The notes beneath the pieces are model-generated. The model ran no database searches. It was not told the DNA's origin and was given only the letters and a program-made list of their open reading frames with translations. A stretch of DNA of 64,000 nucleotides, taken from NCBI RefSeq assembly GCF_015291745.1, contig NZ_CP030059.1, positions 6,041,501-6,105,500 of the forward strand. The letters are read 5' to 3'. Position 1 is the first letter of the stretch, and every line of letters begins with the position of its first letter. The stretch is from Bradyrhizobium sp. CCBAU 53351 (GTDB lineage Bacteria > Pseudomonadota > Alphaproteobacteria > Rhizobiales > Xanthobacteraceae). Both the position numbers and the translations under genes were made by a program. Below are positions 1-7,452 of this stretch, piece by piece.

Positions 1-24
1 GGCGCGCTCGTCGCCGAGCACTCA

Positions 25-150
25 GCTGTCATCGCCCGGCCAGTGCGCAATTGCGCACTCGGACCGGGCGATCCAGTATCCAGAGGCGGTCATGGTCGAG
101 CCGAAAGGGCACGGCGTACTGAATGCCCCGGTCAAGCCGGGGCATGACGG
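25..150. repeat. Palindromic intergenic repeat, family R2, copy 1
   Basis: The element begins gctgtcatcgcccgg and ends near ccggggcatgacgg. It contains nested inverted repeats, including gtgcgcaattgcgcac and the pair ccccgg / ccgggg. A second copy lies at 18739-18844 and shares the order gctgtcatcgcccgg, gggcgatccagta, ggttgt or ggtcat, gcggcgtactg, and a terminal palindrome ending in atgacgg. It is non-coding; reading frames through it are incidental. Confidence 0.7.
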
Positions 151-199
151 CGGAGTTTGGGGCGGCACCACGGACCAATCGCAGCATGCGATGATGCCC

Positions 200-310
200 C
201 TGTTTTGCCCGACGAAGCAGACGATCATTTCGCTCTTTTCGAATTTCAAAAAGCTCAATGATTTCCGTCCCCTCCCTACTGTGCATGGGGTTGTTTTTGC
301 ATTTTTTGTT
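200..310 (+). repeat. Dispersed repeat R3, copy A
   Basis: This stretch runs from tgttttgcccgacg (201-214) to the T-rich end after gtgcatggggttg. The same arrangement occurs in reverse orientation at 62299-62402, and 23 bases around ccctactgtgcatgggg (274-296) are identical between the two. A fragment of the left end (tgttttgcccgacg) recurs at 22753-22766. It lies directly upstream of the RidA gene, so it may form part of that gene's leader. Confidence 0.65.
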
Positions 311-373
311 TTGAGGCCCTCTCACCTGCCGCTACGCTTGTGGCATCAGCGACCGTCCTTGCGAGGTGATCCC

Positions 374-760
374 ATGCCGATCCAGCATTTCGCACCCCCG
401 CCCCACGTGAAAGCGCCGCCGCTGTCCTTTGCGACGCGGGTCGGCGATCTCCTGTTCGTCTCGGGCATTCCCGGCTTCGACGCCCATGGCGCGCTGCCTG
501 ATGGTTTCGAGGCGCAGTTCGCCAATGTCGTCGTCAACATCAAGCGCGTGCTGGACGAGGCCGGCGCCGGTATCCGCGACCTCGCCAAGGTCAACGTGCT
601 CTTGACCCGCCCCTCCGACGTCGCCGCCATGAATGCGCTCTATGCCGGCGCCTTCGGCCCGCCGCCTTACCCGGCGCGCACGACGTGCGTGGTGCAGGCC
701 CTGCCCGATCCGAAGATGCTGATCGAGATCGAGGCGGTGGCCTCGCTGGCGAAGGGCTAG
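374..760 (+). CDS. RidA family (YjgF/YER057c/UK114) protein
   Basis: This 128-residue protein has the usual length of the RidA family, whose members hydrolyse reactive enamine/imine intermediates released by PLP enzymes. The family arginine is visible at about residue 102 (YPARTTCVVQ), and the acidic C-terminal strand is LIEIEAVA. I chose the ATG at 374 because the family N-terminus starts about there and GAGG lies 7 bases upstream; the frame stays open further upstream, but only through repeat sequence. It sits alone after the repeats. The precise substrate cannot be read from sequence, and several RidA subfamilies exist. Confidence 0.85.
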   Translation: MPIQHFAPPPHVKAPPLSFATRVGDLLFVSGIPGFDAHGALPDGFEAQFANVVVNIKRVLDEAGAGIRDLAKVNVLLTRPSDVAAMNALYAGAFGPPPYPARTTCVVQALPDPKMLIEIEAVASLAKG

Positions 761-873
761 TTCGAACGGCGGAGGGACGGCTGACATATCCGTGATCGAC
801 CGCCGCCCGGCTTGCCAGAAGCATTGTTTTGCCGCACCAGTTTTCCTCTCACCTTCCCTTCAGGAGATATTTC

Positions 874-1134
874 ATGCGTCGCGTTCTCGCCCTCTGTGCC
901 GTTGCCGGCATCGCTTCCTCCGTGTTCGCCGTGCCCGCGTCCGCCAAGGCCGGCTATTACGTGATCCGCTGGGACAACACCGGCATCTGCCAGGTCTGGA
1001 ACGAGGACCTGCAGTACAAGCCTCTCCAGATCGGGGTGTCGACCTACAAGGTCGTCAGCAAGCCGATGCCGACCTTCCAGCAGGCGTCCGACCTCCAGAT
1101 CAAGATGCGCGCGGAGCGCCGCTGCACGCTCTAG
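874..1134 (+). CDS. Small secreted protein, tandem paralogue 1
   Basis: This 86-residue protein begins with a clear Sec signal peptide (MRRVLALCAVAG..., cleavage after ASA or AKA). The mature part of about 60 residues starts with GYYVIRWDNTGICQVW and ends in a cysteine-containing RRCTL. It has two cysteines after the signal, which could form a disulfide. AGGAG at 862-866 sets the start. The next gene (1375-1626) is a paralogue sharing IRW, G(I/F)CQ(V/I)W(N/D)E, MPTF and a C-terminal cysteine. No known function; probably periplasmic or exported. A hairpin terminator follows at 1161-1195. Confidence 0.75.
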   Translation: MRRVLALCAVAGIASSVFAVPASAKAGYYVIRWDNTGICQVWNEDLQYKPLQIGVSTYKVVSKPMPTFQQASDLQIKMRAERRCTL

Positions 1135-1160
1135 GCTTGACGCGACAAGACGGATGTCGA

Positions 1161-1195
1161 GGGCGGATCGCGCGAGCGGTCCGCCCTTTTCTTTT
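1161..1195 (+). terminator. Rho-independent terminator after the first small secreted gene
   Basis: gggcgga (1161-1167) pairs with tccgccc (1180-1186), followed by ttttctttt. It lies 26 bases after the stop at 1134. Confidence 0.7.
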
Positions 1196-1374
1196 GCGGG
1201 ACCTGCGCATTTTCTGCCGCCGAAACCGGCCAGGTCCCGCGCGCGATGTTTGAACCTGATCGGCGCGTGGAATGACTCACATCTTGTCCGGCGCGCATCA
1301 CCCACAGGCGTCCGGCACAAGCCCTCCCCGCATTGCCGGGAGGCGCATCACATCATTCATTTGAGGAGCTGATC

Positions 1375-1626
1375 ATGCGTCGTATTTCCGTGCTGTGCGC
1401 TGCCGCCGGTCTTGCCGTCACCGCGTTCGTCGCCGCGAGCCCTGCACAGGCCAGCTATCACCTGATCCGCTGGCAGGACTCGGGCTTCTGCCAGATCTGG
1501 GACGAGAGCATCCCGACCACGCCGTGGCCGGCCGGCTATCACCGTGCCAGCGCGAGCATGCCGACCTTCATCGACGCCCTCGCGGCGAAGGATGCCGCGC
1601 TGAAGAACGGCCACTGCACCTGGTAG
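1375..1626 (+). CDS. Small secreted protein, tandem paralogue 2
   Basis: This 83-residue protein has a Sec signal peptide (MRRISVLCAAAGLAVTAF, cleavage after AQA). Its mature part starts SYHLIRWQDSGFCQIWDE and ends GHCTW. It aligns along its length with the product of 874-1134, which points to a local duplication. GAGGAG at 1362-1367 lies 7 bases before the ATG. It has its own leader and terminator, so the pair is probably not one transcript. Function unknown. Confidence 0.75.
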   Translation: MRRISVLCAAAGLAVTAFVAASPAQASYHLIRWQDSGFCQIWDESIPTTPWPAGYHRASASMPTFIDALAAKDAALKNGHCTW

Positions 1627-1650
1627 GATTTCGATCGGCGGACGAAGAGC

Positions 1651-1690
1651 CGGGCAAGGACGAAGACCTCGTCCTTGCCCGCTTTGTTTT
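1651..1690 (+). terminator. Strong intrinsic terminator between convergent genes
   Basis: A perfect 13-bp stem, cgggcaaggacga (1651-1663) with tcgtccttgcccg (1669-1681), has a 5-base loop and is followed by ctttgttttt. It ends the gene at 1375-1626 and abuts the stop codon of the convergent J-domain gene. Confidence 0.9.
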
Positions 1691-2188
1691 TCACGCGTCC
1701 TTGTGCGCGCCGGGATGGATCAGGACGTCGCGCGCGGCGGCGAGGTCGATGAAGGCTTGCGCGCTGCCGCCGTGGTCGGGATGCATGCCCTTGGCGGCGC
1801 GGCGATAGGCTTGGTTGATGTCCTCGCAGGTGAGCTGCACCGCGAGCGGCAGGCCGAGCATCTTGCGGGCGCGATCCTCGCTGGAGAGCTTCTTCGGCGT
1901 GGCGTTGCGGCGGCCGAAGCGCGGCGCGGTCAAATCATGGACGACCTCGAGCACCACGCCGAGACGGCGCTGCGCCGCCAGCGTGACGCCGTCATCGTCA
2001 TTGTCGACCGCCTGGCGCAGCACCGGCAGCGCCTGCTCCGCCGCCTGGCGCAGCGTGACGTCGACGCTCATCCGCGCGATCTCGGCCACGAGCCGGCCCG
2101 CCTGGGCGAAGTCGGCGGATTGCGCCGACCGCAGGCGTTCCAGAGCCAGTTTCCAGGAGTCCAGCCGAGTGTCGAGCCGTTCCATCAT
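1691..2188 (-). CDS. J-domain (DnaJ-like) protein
   Basis: This 165-residue protein carries a C-terminal J-domain core: a helix with INQAYRRAAKGM, the HPD tripeptide at about residues 136-138 that stimulates Hsp70 ATPase, then a following helix AFIDLAAARDVL. The N-terminal 100 residues are helical and alanine/arginine-rich with no recognised domain. It lacks the G/F-rich and zinc-finger regions of true DnaJ, so it is a specialised cochaperone. The start at 2188 (MMERLD) is preferred over a codon 18 bases upstream, though the ribosome site is weak either way. Confidence 0.75.
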   Translation of the reverse strand: MMERLDTRLDSWKLALERLRSAQSADFAQAGRLVAEIARMSVDVTLRQAAEQALPVLRQAVDNDDDGVTLAAQRRLGVVLEVVHDLTAPRFGRRNATPKKLSSEDRARKMLGLPLAVQLTCEDINQAYRRAAKGMHPDHGGSAQAFIDLAAARDVLIHPGAHKDA

Positions 2189-2299
2189 GCGTGCAACGTT
2201 TAGCAATCAAGATCAGTATGCCAAGGCTGCCGTTTCCGACCCCTTAATTTCGAGTTAGCGTTTGGTGAAACTTCGAAAAGAAATCGGGAGGAAAATGTC

Positions 2300-3067
2300 A
2301 TGGCATTGCTCGCAAACCACATCGCCGTCGTCACCGGGGCCGGTTCCGGCATCGGCCGCGCGATCGCCGCCGGCTATGCGCGCGAGGGCGCGCGGGTGGT
2401 GCTGCTCGACGTCAATTCCGACACGGTCGCGGAGGCCGCGCAGGAGATCCGAGAAGCGGGTGGCAAGGCCGAGAGCTTTGCGCTCGACGTGACCAGGCGC
2501 GAGGATTGCTTCGCGCTGGCAAAGCAGGTCGAAGGCAAGGTCGGGCAGGTCTCGATCCTCGTCAACAATGCCGGCATCACCCGCCGCAACGCCTTCACCG
2601 CGGAGGCCGAAACGGTGGCGAAGGACTGGAACGACATCATCTCGCTCAACCTCAACGGCGTCTTCAACATGACGCAGGCCTTCCTCGCGCCTTTGCGCGC
2701 GAGCAAGGGCCGCATCGTCAATATCGGCTCGATCCAGTCCTTCGTGCATCTGCGCACGCCGAGCTCGGCGGCCTATACGACCTCGAAGCACGGCGTGCTC
2801 GGCTTCACCAAGGCGCTCGCGGTTGAGCTCGGCAAGGAAGGCGTGCGCGTCAACGCGATCGGGCCGGGCTTCATCGAGACCAACATCAACGCCAATGTGC
2901 GCGCCACCAATCCGGCGCTGGTGCAGGCCTTCCTCGACCACACCCCGCTGGCGCGCACCGGCAAACCGGAGGATATCGTCGGCCCCGCGCTCTTCCTCGC
3001 GTCGGATCTGTCGGCCTATGTCACGGGAACGATCGTGATGGTGGACGGTGGCTACCGGACGGTGTGA
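2300..3067 (+). CDS. SDR family NAD(P)-dependent oxidoreductase
   Basis: This is a 255-residue classical short-chain dehydrogenase. The dinucleotide motif TGAGSGIG is at residues 12-19, NNAG at 89-92, catalytic Ser144 and the Tyr159-x3-Lys163 pair (YTTSK) are present, and the C-terminus VTGTIVMVDGGYRTV is typical. Asp37 after the second strand (VVLLDVN) favours NAD(H). The overall pattern resembles 3-oxoacyl-ACP reductase (FabG) or sugar/polyol dehydrogenases; the substrate is not decided. GGGAGG at 2286-2291 fits the ATG at 2300. The gene stands alone. Confidence 0.85.
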   Translation: MALLANHIAVVTGAGSGIGRAIAAGYAREGARVVLLDVNSDTVAEAAQEIREAGGKAESFALDVTRREDCFALAKQVEGKVGQVSILVNNAGITRRNAFTAEAETVAKDWNDIISLNLNGVFNMTQAFLAPLRASKGRIVNIGSIQSFVHLRTPSSAAYTTSKHGVLGFTKALAVELGKEGVRVNAIGPGFIETNINANVRATNPALVQAFLDHTPLARTGKPEDIVGPALFLASDLSAYVTGTIVMVDGGYRTV

Positions 3068-3158
3068 GGGAGCAGACCGGACCGCACTGATATGCATCTT
3101 CTGCCAATCGCGGCGGCTTCGCGGCATTCCCGAGGTCATCTGGTGCGATGCTCCCCAA

Positions 3159-3175
3159 TTAACCTTTCGTTAACC
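3159..3175 (+). promoter_or_regulatory. CtrA-type binding site
   Basis: TTAA (3159-3162), seven bases, TTAACC (3170-3175) matches the full CtrA consensus TTAA-N7-TTAAC of alphaproteobacteria. It lies about 95 bases upstream of the Fis-type gene start at 3268, where CtrA sites commonly overlap promoters. The match is seen directly; occupancy is inference. Confidence 0.6.
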
Positions 3176-3267
3176 AAACCCGACCACCGTGGATCTACGG
3201 CTTGGGGGTCGTTTGTTCTCGATCCGCTTCCAACGATGGAAGCGGGCGTTGATCGGGGAGTGTGTTG

Positions 3268-3516
3268 ATGACCACTGTTCATGTCGCCGCGTCCGAGCCG
3301 GGCGCGCAATTTCTTGCTCCTAACCAGATCGTTCCGCTTCTGATCGGCGCCACCGTCGACGAGGTCGAGCGCGAGCTCGTGCTCCAGACGCTGGCGCGCT
3401 GCGACGGCAACCGAACGCGCGCCTCGCGCGTGCTCGGCCTGTCGGTGCGCACGCTGCGCAACAAGATCAAGCTCTACGCCGCCTCCGGCATCGACGTGCC
3501 CGCCTATCAGGATTAG
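3268..3516 (+). CDS. Small Fis-type helix-turn-helix DNA-binding protein
   Basis: This 82-residue protein has a short variable N-terminus and, from about residue 33, a Fis-like dimerisation/DNA-binding domain (EVERELVLQTLARCDGN, then TRASRVLGLSVRTLRNKI). This is the C-terminal module of sigma-54 activators such as FlbD and NtrC, here without receiver or AAA domains. GGGGAG at 3255-3260 supports the ATG at 3268. The CtrA site upstream suggests cell-cycle or motility-linked expression. It may be a stand-alone regulator or nucleoid protein; no target can be named. Confidence 0.8.
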   Translation: MTTVHVAASEPGAQFLAPNQIVPLLIGATVDEVERELVLQTLARCDGNRTRASRVLGLSVRTLRNKIKLYAASGIDVPAYQD

Positions 3517-3583
3517 CGCGCGGAATTGCTGCTGTCGTCAAACGCCGCTAAGTAGCTTGCTTCCGTGACAGGGGAGCAGTGGC

Positions 3584-4123
3584 GTGGCAGACGATCAGGG
3601 ACGGCGGCAGGGACCTCAAGGGCCGCGCGGACGGCAGGGCGAGCCGGGACGGCCGGGACCGCAGGGTCATCCGGGCCGGCGCGGCCCCGACGGCGCGCGC
3701 GGCAAGCCGGGTCCGCAGGGCAAGCCGGGGCCGCTCGGAAAGGCGGGACCTCAGGGCAAGCCCGGTCCGCAAGGCAAGCAAGGCGAGGCCGGCCCGCGCG
3801 GGGCCATCGGCGTGCAGGGTCCTGCAGGGCCGCAAGGACCTGCGGGGCCGCAAGGACCTGCGGGGCCGCAAGGCCCGCGCGGCGAGCCGGGACCTGCCGG
3901 TCAATTGCCCTCGATCGAACAGGTGCTGCCATGGCTCGATCAGCTGTTCGACGCCTGGGACGAGCGGCGCCGTCAGCGCGAGCGCGAAGCCGCCGAGCGC
4001 GAAGCGCTGGAGGCCGCCGTGCAGGAGCCCGATGCAGCGACCGTCGACACCGAGAGCGACGACGGCGAAGGCGACGGGCCCAGGAAGAAGAAGAAAAAGA
4101 AGAAGCACGGCCAGAAGGACTAA
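3584..4123 (+). CDS. Collagen-like triple-helix repeat protein
   Basis: This 179-residue protein has Gly at every third position from residue 10 to 106 without interruption, giving 32 Gly-X-Y triplets rich in Pro, Gln, Lys and Arg. Then come a helical segment at about 108-150 ([18 protein letters not shown] and a charged Arg/Glu stretch), an acidic linker and a lysine-rich tail. The start is GTG at 3584, with GGGGAG at 3571-3576, 7 bases away. There is no signal peptide or membrane anchor, which is unusual for bacterial collagen-like proteins. The helical region could be a trimerisation domain. Role unknown. Confidence 0.85.
   Translation: MADDQGRRQGPQGPRGRQGEPGRPGPQGHPGRRGPDGARGKPGPQGKPGPLGKAGPQGKPGPQGKQGEAGPRGAIGVQGPAGPQGPAGPQGPAGPQGPRGEPGPAGQLPSIEQVLPWLDQLFDAWDERRRQREREAAEREALEAAVQEPDAATVDTESDDGEGDGPRKKKKKKKHGQKD
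3821..3874 (+). repeat. Three 18-bp tandem repeats inside the collagen-like gene
   Basis: Units start at 3821, 3839 and 3857 (cctgc[a/g]gggccgcaag) and encode Pro-Ala-Gly-Pro-Gln-Gly. The near-identity at synonymous sites indicates recent slippage or unequal exchange in the triplet array. Confidence 0.85.
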
Positions 4124-4142
4124 GTGCCGCATCCGAGCGCTT

Positions 4143-4272
4143 AGTGCCCTGGACGCAGCGCGGCGTGCAATGCTGCGCTGCTGAGCGAGGGCCCGTCTCG
4201 CCAAGCGATGTGCGGGTCATTTGGGCCTCGGCTTTGCGGAGCGGCACTTCCCGCCGCACCGCGTCCGGGACA
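4143..4272. repeat. Palindromic repeat R1, copy 1
   Basis: It begins gtgccctggacgcagcg and ends ccgcgtccgggacac, so its ends are inverted. Internal matches (gcaatgctgcgctg, gagggcccgtctcgcc) recur in copies at 21886-22024 and 62431-62568. It fills the gap between the collagen-like gene and the convergent membrane protein. Confidence 0.7.
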
Positions 4273-4281
4273 CCAGCCAGG

Positions 4282-4503
4282 TCAAGACGAACCGGACGCG
4301 TCGTCCTTGTGCGGCAGCATGCCCATGCGCTCGAACTGCCAGCGCATGGCGCGATACCAGAGATAGCCGACCGCCGCGCCGCACAGCGCCAGGATGATCA
4401 CGTTCGCGCTCGAGAACGAGCCGCTCCACCACATCATCCACGCCGTCCATAGCAGCGTGAAAACAATGGCACCTGCTTTCAGGGGAAGAAGGGGGCGGTT
4501 CAT
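4282..4503 (-). CDS. Small two-helix membrane protein
   Basis: The 73-residue product has two hydrophobic spans, about residues 8-27 (LKAGAIVFTLLWTAW) and 34-50 (NVIILALCGAAVGYLWY), separated by a short Ser/Gly loop, and a charged C-terminus. The ATG at 4503 has CGGAGC upstream. Family not recognised; probably an inner-membrane protein. Confidence 0.65.
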   Translation of the reverse strand: MNRPLLPLKAGAIVFTLLWTAWMMWWSGSFSSANVIILALCGAAVGYLWYRAMRWQFERMGMLPHKDDASGSS

Positions 4504-4601
4504 GATCGTGCTCCGGGCTGTCAAAACCCCGGCGAACACCATCGCTTACCTGGAGGCTTTCTTCCGTGAGCCAGATCACGGAATGGGCTTGTCAGCGATC
4601 G

Positions 4602-4868
4602 CTAGCCGAAGCGCAGCCGCGAGCGTTCCTTGGCCCTCTCCGCCTCGACCTCGCGGTCGCGCGCCGGGGCATGGGTGTGCAGCGAGCTCAGGAGTCTCCG
4701 CGCGGCCTCCGAAACCTCCGCCACGGCACGGTCGAACGCCGCCTCGTTGGCCTGCGACGGCTTGTTGAAGCCGGACAATTTTCGCACAAACTGGAGCGCG
4801 CTGGCGTGGATCTCATCCTCCGTCGCCGGCGGCTCGAAGTTGAACAGCGTCTTGATGTTGCGGCACAT
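4602..4868 (-). CDS. DUF2277 family protein
   Basis: The 88-residue protein starts MCRNIKTLFNFEPPAT, the hallmark of the DUF2277 family, followed by helices containing FVRKLSGFNKPS and a C-terminal HAPARDREVEAERA. Length and order match the family. It has no characterised function. Cysteine 2 directly after the initiator methionine is conserved in the family. It is likely cytosolic, and it is divergent from the hydrolase at 4998. Confidence 0.85.
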   Translation of the reverse strand: MCRNIKTLFNFEPPATEDEIHASALQFVRKLSGFNKPSQANEAAFDRAVAEVSEAARRLLSSLHTHAPARDREVEAERAKERSRLRFG

Positions 4869-4997
4869 GCAGGCCTCTCTCCGGATGTTTCCATGAAGAC
4901 GATCGGCGGAGCTGAAATCCTACATCCTTCTTCGCAGTTCTGCTAAGTTCCGCCGTAACGCGGCCGCCGACCATGAGCCGCAACGGGGGAGAACAAC

Positions 4998-6074
4998 ATG
5001 AAGATGCTCTGCGCGGCGCTGTCGGCCGTTCTGCTGTCGATTTCGATGTCGGCCATCTCCACACCCATATCGGCCGCCGATCATCCGGCCCCCAAGCAAG
5101 GCGACTGGATCGCCAAGGACTTCAAGTTCCACACCGGCGAGACCATGCCGGAGCTGAAGCTGCATTACACCACCGTGGGCGAGCCCACGGGCCAGCCGGT
5201 GCTGGTGCTGCATGGCACGGGCGGCTCGGGCACCGGCATGCTGGGGCCTTCCTTCGGTGGTGAGCTGTTCGGCCCGGGGCAACCGCTCGACGCCTCCAAA
5301 TATTACATCATCATTCCCGACGGGATCGGCCACGGCAAATCATCGAAGCCGTCGGACGGAATGAAAACCAGCTTCCCGAAATACAATTACGACGACATGG
5401 TCGAGGCGCAATATCGCCTGGTGACGGAAGGCCTCGGCGTCAAGCATCTCCGCCTCGTCATCGGCAATTCGATGGGCGGCATGCACACCTGGCTGTGGGG
5501 CGAGAAATATCCGAAGGCGATGGACGCGCTGATCCCGATGGCCTCGCAGCCGACCGAAATGGCCTCGCGCAATTGGATGATGCGGCGGATCATGCTCGAC
5601 ACCATCCGCAACGATCCCGACTACAATGGCGGCAACTACACCAGCCAGCCGCGCATGATGAAATACGCAGCCACCGCTTACGGCATCGCCAGCATCGGCG
5701 GCACACTGGCTTATCAGGCGCAGGCGCCGACCGCGGCCAAGGCCGACAAGATGGTCGACGACCGGCTGGCGACGCCGATCACGGCGGATGCCAACGACTT
5801 CGTCTACCAGTGGGAGTCCTCGCACGACTACAATGCGGGCGAGAAACTCGAAGCCATCGAAGCATCGCTGCTGCTGATCAATTCCGCCGACGACGAGCGC
5901 AATCCGCCGGAGACTGGCATCACCGACGCAGCGATGAAGCGGGTCAAGAACGGCAAGCTGTATCTCATCCCGGCAAGCACCGAGACGCGCGGCCACGGCA
6001 CTACGGGCAATGCCAAATTCTACGTCGAGCAGGTCCGGCAATTGTTGCAGACCGCCCCGCAGCGGACGATGTAA
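4998..6074 (+). CDS. Secreted alpha/beta-fold hydrolase (homoserine acetyltransferase-like)
   Basis: This 358-residue protein has an N-terminal signal peptide (about 27 residues, ending SAA). The fold shows HGTGGSG near residue 72, the nucleophile elbow GNSMGG with Ser158, a candidate acid in SADDE (298-299), and the catalytic His333 in RGHGTTG. The arrangement resembles the MetX-like branch of alpha/beta hydrolases, but export to the periplasm argues against methionine biosynthesis. GGGGGAG at 4985-4991 sets the start. The substrate is probably an ester; not determinable further. Confidence 0.8.
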   Translation: MKMLCAALSAVLLSISMSAISTPISAADHPAPKQGDWIAKDFKFHTGETMPELKLHYTTVGEPTGQPVLVLHGTGGSGTGMLGPSFGGELFGPGQPLDASKYYIIIPDGIGHGKSSKPSDGMKTSFPKYNYDDMVEAQYRLVTEGLGVKHLRLVIGNSMGGMHTWLWGEKYPKAMDALIPMASQPTEMASRNWMMRRIMLDTIRNDPDYNGGNYTSQPRMMKYAATAYGIASIGGTLAYQAQAPTAAKADKMVDDRLATPITADANDFVYQWESSHDYNAGEKLEAIEASLLLINSADDERNPPETGITDAAMKRVKNGKLYLIPASTETRGHGTTGNAKFYVEQVRQLLQTAPQRTM

Positions 6075-6092
6075 TGCGAGCAGCAAGACGGC

Positions 6093-6443
6093 ATGTCGAA
6101 ATCCCGCTTTCGCAAGTCTGCACTCGCGCTTCCCGGCGTCATCGAGGGCGAACATCACGGTCATGCCGACTTCCGCATCGGCAAGCGCGTGTTCGCGACG
6201 CTGGGTTATCCCGATGACACATGGGGCATGGTGAAGCTTACGCCGGACCAGCAGGCCATGCTCGTCGACGCCGAACCGGAGCTGTTTCGTCCGGTCCCTG
6301 GCGCCTGGGGCAAGAGCGGCAGCACGAATGTGAAACTCGCGAAGATCGATCCGACGACGTTGCGGAGCGCGCTTGATATGGCCTGGCGCAACGTTGTACC
6401 GAAATCGCTGCTCGCGTCGATCGAGACGCGATCGCGAAGCTGA
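6093..6443 (+). CDS. MmcQ/YjbR family protein
   Basis: The 116-residue product matches the MmcQ/YjbR fold: FRKSALALPGVIEGEHHGHADFR, then GKRVFATLGYP, then the LTPDQQAMLVDAEPELFRPVPGAWGKSG block typical of the family, and a C-terminal helix with DMAWRNVVPK. YjbR is structurally a double-wing type domain called DNA-binding, but the biological role is unclear. It lies 18 bases after the hydrolase, so co-transcription is likely. Confidence 0.8.
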   Translation: MSKSRFRKSALALPGVIEGEHHGHADFRIGKRVFATLGYPDDTWGMVKLTPDQQAMLVDAEPELFRPVPGAWGKSGSTNVKLAKIDPTTLRSALDMAWRNVVPKSLLASIETRSRS

Positions 6444-6592
6444 TACCGCATCGCATCATGCGCGGCGCCCCCTGCGCCGCATATTATTTGGGCATGCAAT
6501 GCGCCGATAGCTCGGGCTTAATCGCGTCAACGATGGAATCGACGCGAGCAGGACTCGCACGCGAAGATCAGGCCACGACGAGGAGGGATCGC

Positions 6593-6946
6593 ATGCACAG
6601 GCTCGCACTGTGCGTCTGGCTGATCGCGATGACGGCGCTGACCGGCGCCGCACTCGGGTTCGACAACGGTCAATACGACCACGTCCCGCCCGACATCCGC
6701 GCCTGGTTCAAGAGCGTCATCGCGCCGAACGGCGTGCCCTGCTGCGACGTCTCCGACGGCCATCGCACCGACTATGATGTGCGCGGCGGCGCCTATTGGG
6801 TGCCGATCGAAGGACAATGGATGGAGGTGCCCGACCGCGCCATCATCCGCGACCGCGGCAATCCGGTCGGCCAGGCCGTGGTGTGGTACGTCCACCACCG
6901 TGGCGCCATCATCATCAGCTGCTTCGTGCCGGCGGATGCGGTCTAG
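6593..6946 (+). CDS. Small secreted protein with vicinal cysteines
   Basis: This 117-residue protein has a signal peptide (MHRLALCVWLIAMTALTGAALG). The mature part contains SVIAPNGVPCCDVSDGHRTDYD, a WVPIEGQWMEVP segment and a late cysteine in IISCFVPA. AGGAGGG at 6581-6587 gives a strong ribosome site. Similar short exported proteins are common in Rhizobiales, but I know no function; the CC pair could bind metal or form disulfides. Confidence 0.7.
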   Translation: MHRLALCVWLIAMTALTGAALGFDNGQYDHVPPDIRAWFKSVIAPNGVPCCDVSDGHRTDYDVRGGAYWVPIEGQWMEVPDRAIIRDRGNPVGQAVVWYVHHRGAIIISCFVPADAV

Positions 6947-6988
6947 CCGCGCGATGGCGCGTCAGTGCCGCGCGTGGTAGTTCGAGCG

Positions 6989-7402
6989 ATGGCTTCTGAA
7001 CCCGACCGCAGGCGCGCGGTGATGCGCTTCGCTCTTGCCGCACTCTACGTCGCTGCGGGGTTTGCGCATCTGGCCGTCCCCGACAAGTTTCTCGCGATCG
7101 CGCCGTCCTGGGTTCCCTTCCCGATAGAGGTCATTCTCGTCACCGGCATTTGTGAGATTGCGGGCTCGATTGCATTGCTGATGACGCCGCTGCGCTGGTG
7201 GGCAGGCGTGGCGCTCGCGCTCTATGCGCTTTGCCTTTGGCCTGCGAACATCAAGCACGCGCTGGAGGGTATCGACGTTCCGCCCATCCCCAATAGCTGG
7301 CTTTACCATGGTCCGCGCCTGGCGCTTCAGCCCGTGCTGATCTGGTGGGCACTCTACTGCGCCGACGTGATCGCATGGCCATGGCGGCGACAAAAGGGAT
7401 AG
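6989..7402 (+). CDS. DoxX-like membrane protein
   Basis: About 137 residues with four hydrophobic helices. The first carries FALAALYVAAGFAHLAVPD, then come IEVILVTGICEIAGSIALL, WWAGVALALYALCLWPANI and a final VLIWWALYCADVI. The pattern GFAHLAVPDKFL and the Gly/Ser-rich second helix fit the DoxX superfamily of four-helix inner-membrane proteins. The start is uncertain: GTG 6965, ATG 6989 and ATG 7022 are all in frame, none with a strong ribosome site. Confidence 0.65.
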   Translation: MASEPDRRRAVMRFALAALYVAAGFAHLAVPDKFLAIAPSWVPFPIEVILVTGICEIAGSIALLMTPLRWWAGVALALYALCLWPANIKHALEGIDVPPIPNSWLYHGPRLALQPVLIWWALYCADVIAWPWRRQKG

Positions 7403-7452
7403 CGGGGCGGCCGGAGAATGATAGTCTCGGCACGTCAATCAAGGAGACCTTC

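Noticed and set aside
3821..3874. Possible CRISPR-like array
   Set aside because: Three 18-bp units are directly joined with no spacers and encode Gly-X-Y triplets; no cas genes anywhere in the window.
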